64,000 nt of DNA. Origin: JAGVPT01 sp963827085 (lineage in GTDB: Bacteria; Bacteroidota; Ignavibacteria; UBA10030; UBA8401). A program made the position numbers and the translations under genes. Every line of letters starts with the position of its first letter. Within the stretch, counting starts at the first letter, position 1. This document shows positions 51,107 to 58,910 of this stretch, one piece after another. The stretch spans positions 1 to 64,000 of the forward strand of contig CAWGZY010000006.1 in assembly GCA_963827085.1 (NCBI GenBank). Direction: 5' to 3'. A model generated the notes under the pieces. That model was not told the origin of the DNA and did not search any database. It saw only the letters and a list, made by a program, of their open reading frames with translations.

Positions 51107-52966
51107 GTGCTTAACATAAATTTCAGGGATCCGCTGCTTGTACCTGTCTGGAACAAAATCCAGTCCGGCGAACGGCTTTCTCTCGTTGATGGCGTCACGC
51201 TGTTCCAATCGAACGACCTTATTTCCATCGGCAAGATGGCACATGCCGTTCAACAGCAAAAGAGCGGCGATGCCGTGTACTTTGTCCTCAACCAAAAAAT
51301 CGAGCCGACAAACATTTGCGTCCTCTCGTGCAAGTTCTGCGATTTTGCCACGAAGGCTGGAAAGCCGAACGCGTATGAAATGACCGTCGCGGACATTATC
51401 GGAAAATTGACACCCGATATTCAGGAAGTACATATCACGGGAGGCTTGCATCCGGATTGGGAATGGAACTATTATCTCGACATGATCCGGGAAATCAAGA
51501 AGAATTTCCCGACCGTCGATATAAAAGCGTTCACAGCCGTCGAGATCGATTTTTTCCATAAGAAATTCAAAATGCCGATTGAGGAAGTCCTCCTGCAATT
51601 GAAAGACGCCGGCTTGCGCACAATGCCCGGCGGCGGCGCAGAGGTTTTTTCAGAACGCGTACGGAAGCTTCTCTTCAACCAAAAAATCGGCGCAAAGACG
51701 TGGTTTGAAGTTCATACGACGGCCCATCGACTCGGCATCCCGACTAATTCGACGATGTTGTACGGCCACATCGAAACATACGAAGAGCGCATTGTTCACA
51801 TGATGAAACTGCGTGAGGCACAGGATGAAACCGGCGGATTCCTTACGTTTATTCCCCTTGCGTTTCAGCCGGGCGTCACCGGCATCAAACCGAAGAATGA
51901 ATTCACTTCTGCCATCGATGATCTGAAAACTATCGCCGTTTCCAGATTGATGCTCGATAATTTTCCGCATATCAAAGCATACTGGGTGATGTTGACGGAA
52001 GAGGTCGCGTCGGTCGCTTTGAACTTTGGCGCGGACGACATGGACGGCACTGTCGGCGGAGAAAATATTGCGCACGACGCCGGGGCAATCAGCCCGATGA
52101 AGCTTGCAAAAGAACAGATCGTCAAGATCATCAGGGACGCAGGTAAAATCCCGGTCGAACGGGACGTCTACTATAATCCTCTAAAGCTGTATGCTGACAA
52201 TGTTATTGGAAAAATACCGTACCTCAACTCGGTTCCGTTTTATGCTGACTTTGAAAAACGGCAGTTTAAAATTCTGCCCGTCGCGCCGCGCCGGATGGGC
52301 GAGCTTTCATCTGCCCACGTCATCGACGCCGGAATATTCTCGTTGATGAATTATTTTTCTCAGGAAGAGAATCTTGAGCTGATGCATTATTGCATCGCAA
52401 CGCGGGACCAGGTAAAAAGCGTCATGCTATTTTCGAAAGAAGGCTGGGGCGACCTGGAAGGCAAACGCATCGGTATCACGGACGATACTGCGACGTCAAT
52501 CCGCCTTCTCCAGGTGCTGCTGAAGAAAAAATACGGCGTTCAGGCATCACTCGTCAGGATGCATTCCGGCGTAAACGACCACAGCGAATTTGATGCCGTT
52601 CTGCTCATTGGCGATGAGGCATTGCGGCGGAATAAATTCGGACTCCCCGGATTCGAACTCGTCTATGACCTTGCGAAGGAATGGTATGAATGGCAAAAGC
52701 TGCCGTTTGTGTTTGCAGTCTGGGCGCTGAAAAAATCATTGCCGCCTGAAAACAAATTAGAGTTGAAACATCTTCTTGAATCAGCACTCGAGCGAAACGA
52801 ATCGAACCTTGAACGTGTAGGTGCGCTCCACGGAAAACACATCGGATTGACGCCGTCTGAAGTACGAGAATATCTGGAAGGATTTAATTACCGGTTAGGC
52901 GACCGTGAACGAACCGCAATGCAAGTATTTCGAAAACTGTATCAGGAAACCGAAATCGCCGTTTAA
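51107..52966 (+). CDS. mqnE: MqnE-MqnA fusion: aminofutalosine synthase + chorismate dehydratase
   Basis: 619 residues, two complete menaquinone enzymes in one chain. Residues 1-365: MqnE, radical SAM, with C71, C75 and C78 of CVLSCKFC as the 4Fe-4S site, GGLHPDW and PGGGAEVFSERVR. Residues 366-619: MqnA, starting VIGKIPYLNSVPFYADFE, with the GITDDTATSIRLLQVLL loop. MqnA makes 3-enolpyruvyl-benzoate from chorismate; MqnE joins it to SAM. Both halves look intact. The fusion places consecutive steps on one protein. The start is a TTG or CTG-like region at 51107-51113; the ATG is not certain. Confidence 0.9.
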   Translation: MLNINFRDPLLVPVWNKIQSGERLSLVDGVTLFQSNDLISIGKMAHAVQQQKSGDAVYFVLNQKIEPTNICVLSCKFCDFATKAGKPNAYEMTVADIIGKLTPDIQEVHITGGLHPDWEWNYYLDMIREIKKNFPTVDIKAFTAVEIDFFHKKFKMPIEEVLLQLKDAGLRTMPGGGAEVFSERVRKLLFNQKIGAKTWFEVHTTAHRLGIPTNSTMLYGHIETYEERIVHMMKLREAQDETGGFLTFIPLAFQPGVTGIKPKNEFTSAIDDLKTIAVSRLMLDNFPHIKAYWVMLTEEVASVALNFGADDMDGTVGGENIAHDAGAISPMKLAKEQIVKIIRDAGKIPVERDVYYNPLKLYADNVIGKIPYLNSVPFYADFEKRQFKILPVAPRRMGELSSAHVIDAGIFSLMNYFSQEENLELMHYCIATRDQVKSVMLFSKEGWGDLEGKRIGITDDTATSIRLLQVLLKKKYGVQASLVRMHSGVNDHSEFDAVLLIGDEALRRNKFGLPGFELVYDLAKEWYEWQKLPFVFAVWALKKSLPPENKLELKHLLESALERNESNLERVGALHGKHIGLTPSEVREYLEGFNYRLGDRERTAMQVFRKLYQETEIAV

Positions 52967-52988
52967 TTATTTTCAATGAAGAGTCATC

Positions 52989-53768
52989 ATGGACGCACCG
53001 TTGATCGCTAAATTACAGGAATTGATTCATCAGGGGGATAAACTTGTTCCCGAAGGAGGACTCGAATTTTCCGGGTACAACGCGAAAATGCAAAGCCAGT
53101 ATTTGCTCTGGCGGAAAAATAGCCTCGATGCATTGAGCAAGTGCGGAGAAAAAGGAACGGCCTTGCGTTCGCAGCTTACCAACGACGAGAACGGAGCCTA
53201 CTTTTATCAAACATCGGCACAAAGGGTTCACGATGCGCTGAGAGAGGCAATGAAAATTGCGGAAATCATGCAGCCATCGCCGGCACCCCACTTGCCGGCA
53301 AAGCCCCTGACCGAACCTGAAAAACCAAAAATTGTCGAACCGCCAAAGCCGCCATCCCCCAACCCGCTACCGCATCCAATAAGCCGCGCTCTGGTTGTTT
53401 CTGCGGCGAACAATCCATTGCTCTCACAGTTGACGTCGCTGCTCAAAGAGCTTGGTATTGAAGCATCTGTCTATCAACGTACGGGAGGCGGGAGCGACGC
53501 TCTTCTTGCCTACATGGAAAAGCAAACGACGACGCACTACGCCTTTTATCTGATCGGTTCTGATGACATTCCGAGCGCGATGTTCGAATTGGGATATCTG
53601 GTGGGAAAGATCGGTGCAAACAAAGTGTGCTGTATTTATCAAAAAGATGCGGTGGTCCCAAAAAATATTCCTGGCGTACATCGGAAAGAGATCATTGTGA
53701 AATTGGAAGAGATCAGTTTTAGTCTCGTCAAGGAGCTGAAGGCCGCAGGGTATTCGGTTTCAATTTAG
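52989..53768 (+). CDS. TIR-like (PF10137) nucleotide-binding protein in the menaquinone operon
   Basis: 259 residues in two parts. The N-terminal helical region (1-95) has no recognised family. A Pro-rich linker (96-130) follows. Residues 131-259 match the TIR-like predicted nucleotide-binding domain (PF10137): the FELGYLVGKIG core with Glu200, KVCCIYQKD, and an end LVKELKAAGY. In known family members such Glu is catalytic for NAD+ hydrolysis, and the domain serves as an effector in anti-phage systems. It is translated within the mqnEA-mqnC cluster (22 bp after mqnEA, 14 bp before mqnC). The role here is open. Confidence 0.82.
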   Translation: MDAPLIAKLQELIHQGDKLVPEGGLEFSGYNAKMQSQYLLWRKNSLDALSKCGEKGTALRSQLTNDENGAYFYQTSAQRVHDALREAMKIAEIMQPSPAPHLPAKPLTEPEKPKIVEPPKPPSPNPLPHPISRALVVSAANNPLLSQLTSLLKELGIEASVYQRTGGGSDALLAYMEKQTTTHYAFYLIGSDDIPSAMFELGYLVGKIGANKVCCIYQKDAVVPKNIPGVHRKEIIVKLEEISFSLVKELKAAGYSVSI

Positions 53769-53782
53769 CGGCAGGAGAAGCA

Positions 53783-54874
53783 GTGCAGTCTGAGTTGTAT
53801 TCGAAAATACGAAATGGCCAACGCATCACGCACGAAGAGGGGCTTTTTCTTCTTCGCAGCGCCGAGTTGCTCGACCTTGCCGACCTCGCGAATGAGATTC
53901 GTTTCAAGAAGAATCCCGCGCCCCAAGTAACGTTCGTTATCGACACAAATCCCAACTACACCAACATTTGCAATGTTGATTGCATCTTCTGCGCTTTTTA
54001 CCGGCACGCCGGTGAGAAGGATGCATATTCGTACACCGTCGACCACATGATTCAAAACTTCAAAGCGGCAGCGGCAAAAGGAGTCACAACCGTTCTGCTA
54101 CAAGGCGGAGTGAACCCTTCTCTTCCTTTCGAATATTACCTTGAAATGGTCCGCCGCACCGTTGCAGAAGTGCCTGAGATTTACCCCCACTTTTATTCGA
54201 CCTCGGAAATCCTGGGTATGAAACAGGTCTCGGGGTTTACACTTCAAGAAGTCTTAACGCGACTATGGGACGCCGGGCTTCGGTCAATTCCCGGTGGGGG
54301 CGCTGAAATCCTTTCCGACCGTGTGAAGAAGAAGATCAGCAGCAAAAAAGGAACGTCCGAGGATTGGCTGAATGTAATGCGCGAAGCCCACAAAATCGGG
54401 TATAAATCGACAGCAACAATGATGTACGGCCACCTTGAGACCGATGAAGATATTGTCTCCCATCTAGAAAGCATTCGCCAATTACAGGACGAGCATCAGG
54501 GCTTCACGGCATTCGTTCCATGGAGCTTCAAGCCGGGCAACACCCCGCTAGAAAAAATTATTCCTCATTACGCGACGCCGACCCGCTATTTGCAAATGAT
54601 CGCATTTTCGAGAATTTATCTGGACAACTTCCCGCATATTCAGGCATCGTGGTTTTCGGAAGGTAAAAAGACGGGGCAGATCGCGCTTCATTTCGGGGCT
54701 GACGATTTTGGCGGAACACTGCTGGAAGAGAATGTCCACGCCGCTGCAAATTTCGTGAACAAGACCAATACCGCCGAATGCATTCAGTTGATCCATGAAT
54801 CCGGATTCGACGCTGCGCAGCGGGGAACATTATACGATTTGAGGAAGGTCTTCCTTAAAAGCAAAGCTGCATGA
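53783..54874 (+). CDS. mqnC: MqnC, cyclic dehypoxanthinyl futalosine synthase
   Basis: 363 residues, starting at GTG 53783 with AGGAG upstream. Radical SAM protein: NICNVDCIFC (about 62-71) gives the CxxxCxxC cluster site, then LLQGGVNPSLPFEYYLEM, RSIPGGGAEILSDRVKKKIS (about 170) and the C-terminal HFGADDFGGTLLEENVH. Cyclises dehypoxanthine futalosine in the menaquinone pathway. Normal length. mqnB (futalosine hydrolase) is not found in the window. Confidence 0.96.
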   Translation: MQSELYSKIRNGQRITHEEGLFLLRSAELLDLADLANEIRFKKNPAPQVTFVIDTNPNYTNICNVDCIFCAFYRHAGEKDAYSYTVDHMIQNFKAAAAKGVTTVLLQGGVNPSLPFEYYLEMVRRTVAEVPEIYPHFYSTSEILGMKQVSGFTLQEVLTRLWDAGLRSIPGGGAEILSDRVKKKISSKKGTSEDWLNVMREAHKIGYKSTATMMYGHLETDEDIVSHLESIRQLQDEHQGFTAFVPWSFKPGNTPLEKIIPHYATPTRYLQMIAFSRIYLDNFPHIQASWFSEGKKTGQIALHFGADDFGGTLLEENVHAAANFVNKTNTAECIQLIHESGFDAAQRGTLYDLRKVFLKSKAA

Positions 54875-55000
54875 AGTGCACTAGCTACCGGACACCGTAT
54901 CCGAGAAATCCCTAGATGTTAAACTCTTTGGATTTGTAAATTGAAAAGGTGCCCGATAGCTCTGGAACAAACCGCTTTTTCCTCAACTACACATCCCCGC

Positions 55001-55867
55001 CTAAACATTCTCCGTGGCAAGCCGTTCTGAAATATCCTTTAACGAAGTCCACGACTCCATCAATTCGGGGAGGTACTCGGAGGATGTTACAAACGTCCAT
55101 AAGTACGCAACGATGGAATAAATATTTCCGGTGCTGAAGTCGTCGAGGTCGATCGCAATGTATAAGACAACGAGGAAAATGAGAAGGAGAAAAATTCTCA
55201 TGGCGCCAAAATTAAAGGCTCCCCATTTGGCAATGCGCTGTTCAACGCGAGACTGTGCCGTGTAATATGCATGAACCTTTTCGGGGTCTTTGGTTGAAAA
55301 TACTTCGTACGCTTCTTCGCGGTTATCGTGAAGGTCTTTTTGCAACGTGAGCACCCTCTTGTTATAGACGCGGGAAATCAGAAGAAGAGGAAGAACGATG
55401 AAGAGGCATGAAAGGGCAATTCTCCAGTCGAAAAAAAGAAGGGCAAACACGGCTCCGCCGATTGAAATCGTTTGTTCTATAACGTCCGGAATCCTGTACT
55501 CCGCAAAAGTGATGAATTCTCGCGAAAGCTCTGCACGCGCCGCCGTTTTAGAAACAGAATGTCCCTTCTCTTTCGCCGTTCGTGCAACATCGGTTGCGAT
55601 TTCGATGAACATTCGTAAAAAAATCCTGGGATCAAGGGCACGCCGCAGCGCGCCGACGCCCGAGTTCAAAAGAAAAGTGCCTATCCAGATAAGCAGCGGC
55701 ATCAGGTACGAAACTGGGGTTTCGGACGTTGCCTTCTCAATGAGCGCATCGATGACATTCCCGAAAAGCGCCGGCTCGGCGATCCATGCGACATTTTCGA
55801 TAACGACAAGCAGCGTCGCGAGGATGATGCCCGACTTAAATCTTCGAAACAGATCAAAAAGATTCAT
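55001..55867 (-). CDS. ABC transporter six-transmembrane-only protein (ABC_membrane_3 type)
   Basis: 288 residues, six predicted helices with the ABC-exporter transmembrane layout: MNLFDLFRRFKSGIILATLLVVIENVAW at the N-terminus, coupling-like EKGHSVSKTAARAELSREF and the second-half cluster LLLISRVYNKRVLTLQKDL. No nucleotide-binding domain follows, which fits the stand-alone six-TM ABC_membrane_3 family (PF13748). Its partner and substrate are unknown. It lies on the minus strand between mqnC and mqnD. Confidence 0.8.
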   Translation of the reverse strand: MNLFDLFRRFKSGIILATLLVVIENVAWIAEPALFGNVIDALIEKATSETPVSYLMPLLIWIGTFLLNSGVGALRRALDPRIFLRMFIEIATDVARTAKEKGHSVSKTAARAELSREFITFAEYRIPDVIEQTISIGGAVFALLFFDWRIALSCLFIVLPLLLISRVYNKRVLTLQKDLHDNREEAYEVFSTKDPEKVHAYYTAQSRVEQRIAKWGAFNFGAMRIFLLLIFLVVLYIAIDLDDFSTGNIYSIVAYLWTFVTSSEYLPELMESWTSLKDISERLATENV

Positions 55868-55888
55868 CGATGAACAAGTAGTTGAACA

Positions 55889-56728
55889 TTATTGCAGGAG
55901 GTGTATCTCCGCCACGGCAGGTATCAATCCTTTTTCAGCGCCGAGCCTGTACAAAAGTTCCAGCGCCATCTTCCCTTTCTCTCCCATGTCCACGGTCAGT
56001 TCGCTGACATACATCTTTACAAACTTTTCGCCCAACTGTTGATTGATGCCTCTCCCCCATTGAAGAGAGTACGGAATGGATTCGCGTTGATGTGTGTATC
56101 CGTAATGAATGCTCTGTTTTAACCCGGCCGACAGCCTCTTTGCCAAATCCACTCCCAAATCTTTTCTGACAACATCTAACCCGAGCGGAAGCGGGAGTCC
56201 GTTTGACCTTTTTTCCCAGAACTCTCCAAAGTCCAGAATTTTATTGAACCCTTCGGCTTTGTACGTCAGCTGTCCTTCATGGATCAAAACCCCGGCATCA
56301 TACTCGCCTGAAGTCACCTTCTCCATGATTCTGTCGAACGGTATGTCGACATTGTAGATTCCGTCGGTAAAAGTTTTGAATAGGAGCGTTGCAGTCGTCA
56401 GTTTGCCGGGCGTCGCTACCGTCTTCCCTTTGAGTTCTTCGAGCGTTCGATATTTTTTCGAAACAATGACCGGGCCGTAACCTTCCCCCATGCTTGCACC
56501 CGTGGCCATGATCCAATACTTGCCGGCAACATAAGGATACGCATGTGCTGAGATCGCGGTGACTTCCAGCTCCGCGTTGATGGCGCGAACATTCAGCGAC
56601 TGAATGTCTTCAAGCATGTGTTCAACAGTAACCCCGTCAAGCTTTACTTTCCCGCTCGACAATCCATAAAACATGAATGCATCGTCTGGATCCGGGCTGT
56701 GGCCAATTGTAATAACCCTGTCAGCCAT
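55889..56728 (-). CDS. mqnD: MqnD, 1,4-dihydroxy-6-naphthoate synthase
   Basis: About 279 residues from ATG 56728 (MADRVITIGHSPDPDDAFMFYG); an ATG at 56743 is an alternative. Periplasmic-binding-like fold without a signal peptide; SPDPDDAFMF, the AINAELEVTAISAHAYPYV segment, MGEGYGPVIVSKK and the IHEGQLTYK active-site His region (about 155) are typical of MqnD. Converts cyclic dehypoxanthinyl futalosine to 1,4-dihydroxy-6-naphthoate. Lies 29 bp after ubiE on the same strand. Confidence 0.93.
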   Translation of the reverse strand: MADRVITIGHSPDPDDAFMFYGLSSGKVKLDGVTVEHMLEDIQSLNVRAINAELEVTAISAHAYPYVAGKYWIMATGASMGEGYGPVIVSKKYRTLEELKGKTVATPGKLTTATLLFKTFTDGIYNVDIPFDRIMEKVTSGEYDAGVLIHEGQLTYKAEGFNKILDFGEFWEKRSNGLPLPLGLDVVRKDLGVDLAKRLSAGLKQSIHYGYTHQRESIPYSLQWGRGINQQLGEKFVKMYVSELTVDMGEKGKMALELLYRLGAEKGLIPAVAEIHLLQ

Positions 56729-56757
56729 GATTGTTCTTTTCATTATTTTTCTGTCCG

Positions 56758-57447
56758 TTATTTTTGACCGCAATAAATTGTTGCAACGCCAAATGTAAGA
56801 GGGCGTTGGGTGATCGAAGCAAATCCAACTTTACGGAGAATGCTTGTAAAATCTTCTCCGTCGGGAAATTTCATTACCGTGTCGGGAAGGTATTGATACG
56901 CTTCTTTGTCTTTCGAGATCAACCTTCCTACATAAGGGAGAATATTTCTGAAATAAAAAAAGTAGATTTGTTTGAAAAAGAATACCTGCGGCTTCGAAAA
57001 TTCGAGCACGACGATTTGCCCCCCCTCTTTCAAGACGCGCCTCATTTCCATCAACCCCTTTTCAAGGTCCTCAAAATTGCGAGCGCCAAACGCAACGATT
57101 GCGGCGTCGAAACGGCCGTCCGGGAATTGGAGATGTTCTGCTTCTCCCTCCTCAAGCCGAATCTTCGCCCCCAAATTCCGCGCGGCAAGCTTTCGCTTTC
57201 CGATTTCCAACATCGGCGCAGATATATCGACACCGACGACTTCGACGGGGTTTAAACGAAGCGCCGTGATCGCAAAATCTCCCGTACCGGTCGCAACATC
57301 GAGGATGTGCTTTGGTTTTCGTAATGCAATAGTTTGAATGGCGGCCCGACGCCAATAGAAATCAAAACCCCCGCTCAGAAGGTGATTCAGCAGATCGTAA
57401 CGATAGGCTATGGAGTCGAAGAGACGGCGAACGTCTACCTTATGCAT
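56758..57447 (-). CDS. ubiE: Menaquinone methyltransferase (UbiE/MenG)
   Basis: 229 residues. SAM-dependent methyltransferase finishing (demethyl)menaquinone. RLFDSIAYRYDLLNHLLSGGFDFYWRR at the N-terminus, the SAM motif LDVATGTGDFAI (about 50), VGVDISAPMLEIG, and the late YLPDTVMKFPDGEDF / GVATIYCGQK block are diagnostic. It is the upstream gene of a short minus-strand pair with mqnD; the rest of the pathway runs on the plus strand. Confidence 0.95.
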   Translation of the reverse strand: MHKVDVRRLFDSIAYRYDLLNHLLSGGFDFYWRRAAIQTIALRKPKHILDVATGTGDFAITALRLNPVEVVGVDISAPMLEIGKRKLAARNLGAKIRLEEGEAEHLQFPDGRFDAAIVAFGARNFEDLEKGLMEMRRVLKEGGQIVVLEFSKPQVFFFKQIYFFYFRNILPYVGRLISKDKEAYQYLPDTVMKFPDGEDFTSILRKVGFASITQRPLTFGVATIYCGQK

Positions 57448-57709
57448 TTTGGCATTTTTATCTCAAGTTGTCACACAAGATACGAAAAAAAACTGAAGAT
57501 TAAAATTTGATAGTGTTACAGGTTTACCAGCTGTCGCACACTTCCTTAATTTATCTTACCAAATCTATTATGTTGTAATTTATCGAATAAGCTATCCCAC
57601 AACGACAAAGACTCGAATAGCCGCTGCTACTTGAGTCCACCCCTTCAATAATTCACAAAAAATTTTTATATTGAAGATGCCCTCAGGATAAAATTCACGC
57701 GATCGAATA
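57448..57709. other. Divergent intergenic region
   Basis: About 262 AT-rich bases between ubiE (minus) and the PAS kinase (plus). No repeat or palindromic operator is clear. Holds two promoters not resolved here. Confidence 0.4.
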
Positions 57710-58345
57710 ATGGATATCGAACAACGATACGAAAAGCTGATCAATTATCTCACGGACTACATCTACACCGTTACGATTAAAGACGGCGTCGTCGTAGATA
57801 CGTTCCACGGTCCCGGCTGCGTTTCCGTTACGGGATACACGTCCGATCATTACAAAAAAGACCCCCAGCTTTGGTATAGAATGGTTCATCACAAAGACCG
57901 TGAAAAAGTGCTGGAACAGGCACGGCTGGCTCTCGCCGGAAAAGAAGTGAATCCGCTCGAACACCGGATTATCCATCGCGACGGGACTGTTCGGTGGATT
58001 CGAAATAAAATTGTTGTGACAAAAAATGAGGACGGCACTCCCGCTGCATACGACGGACTGATCAACGATATAACAGACCTAAAAAGGGCCGAAGTTGCTG
58101 CTGCAATACGAAACCGGCAATTGAAACAAGCCGACAAAATGGCTTCGCTGGGGATCCTGGTCTCCGGCATCGCTCATGAAATCAACAATCCTAATAATTT
58201 CATTCTTTTGAACGCGCAGCTTTATTCGAAAATTTGGAAAGACATCACGCCAATCCTTGACGCCTATTATGAAGAAAATGGCGATTTCAGTGTCGCGGGA
58301 ATGTTGTACAGGTACATCGAAGGAAAAAATCGCACAGTCGCTTGA
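57710..58345 (+). CDS. PAS sensor histidine kinase, N-terminal part (frameshifted)
   Basis: The first part of a two-component kinase. PAS domain about residues 10-125 (WYRMVHHKDREKVL, PLEHRIIHRDGTVRWI, GLINDITDLKRAE), then the dimerisation/phosphoacceptor helix MASLGILVSGIAHEINNP with His156. The frame then closes after MLYRYIEGKNRTVA. The catalytic part continues in the next frame (58257-58910). Removing one A from the run of six at 58323-58329 joins the halves with the reading ...IEGKIAQSLEG. The kinase is either broken, expressed by slippage, or misassembled. No transmembrane segment, so it is cytosolic. Confidence 0.7.
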   Translation: MDIEQRYEKLINYLTDYIYTVTIKDGVVVDTFHGPGCVSVTGYTSDHYKKDPQLWYRMVHHKDREKVLEQARLALAGKEVNPLEHRIIHRDGTVRWIRNKIVVTKNEDGTPAAYDGLINDITDLKRAEVAAAIRNRQLKQADKMASLGILVSGIAHEINNPNNFILLNAQLYSKIWKDITPILDAYYEENGDFSVAGMLYRYIEGKNRTVA

Positions 58346-58910
58346 AGGGATATTCAAAGGCTCCGAGAGAATACAGAACATCACGGCGGGTCTCACAGAA
58401 TATGCAAAAGCCGACAGCGACACGTTGAATGAACCAGTCGACATCAATAAAGTGGTGGAAATGGCAGTATTGATCACCGGCAATTTGATCAAGAAGTCGA
58501 CGAATAATTTTAACGTCGAATACGGCAAGGATATTCCGCTGATCAAAGGAAACGCTCAACAACTGGAACAAGTGGTCATCAATCTCATTAACAACGCGTG
58601 TCAATCGCTGAACAATCCCTCGGCTGGAATCACGGTTTCCACATACTATAATAAAACACGGAACAAAGTAAGAATAAAAGTGGATGACCAGGGAATCGGC
58701 ATCAAAGCAGGCGACCTGAAATATATTATGGACCCGTTTTTCACAACCAAAAGAGAGATGGGAGGCACGGGCCTCGGGCTTTCTGTTTCCTACAGTATCG
58801 TGAAAAGCCACGGAGGCCTTCTGATTCTCAACAGCAAACCAGAGAAAGGGACAACGGCGCGCGCATCGTTTCCCCCGTTATTGGAAAACAAAGAGGAGCA
58901 ACCTCAATGA
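58257..58910 (+). CDS. Histidine kinase catalytic part (frameshifted continuation)
   Basis: The real coding portion begins around 58325 in this frame (EKIAQSLEGIFKGSERIQ). It carries the HATPase domain: N-box NLINNACQSL, G1 VDDQGIGI, F-box DPFFTTK and G2 GGTGLGLSV. Upstream of about 58320 the frame is not natural. It ends in a four-base overlap with the sigma-54 activator gene, so both were one operon. Alone it lacks the phosphoacceptor His and the PAS domain. Confidence 0.7.
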   Translation: MTPIMKKMAISVSRECCTGTSKEKIAQSLEGIFKGSERIQNITAGLTEYAKADSDTLNEPVDINKVVEMAVLITGNLIKKSTNNFNVEYGKDIPLIKGNAQQLEQVVINLINNACQSLNNPSAGITVSTYYNKTRNKVRIKVDDQGIGIKAGDLKYIMDPFFTTKREMGGTGLGLSVSYSIVKSHGGLLILNSKPEKGTTARASFPPLLENKEEQPQ

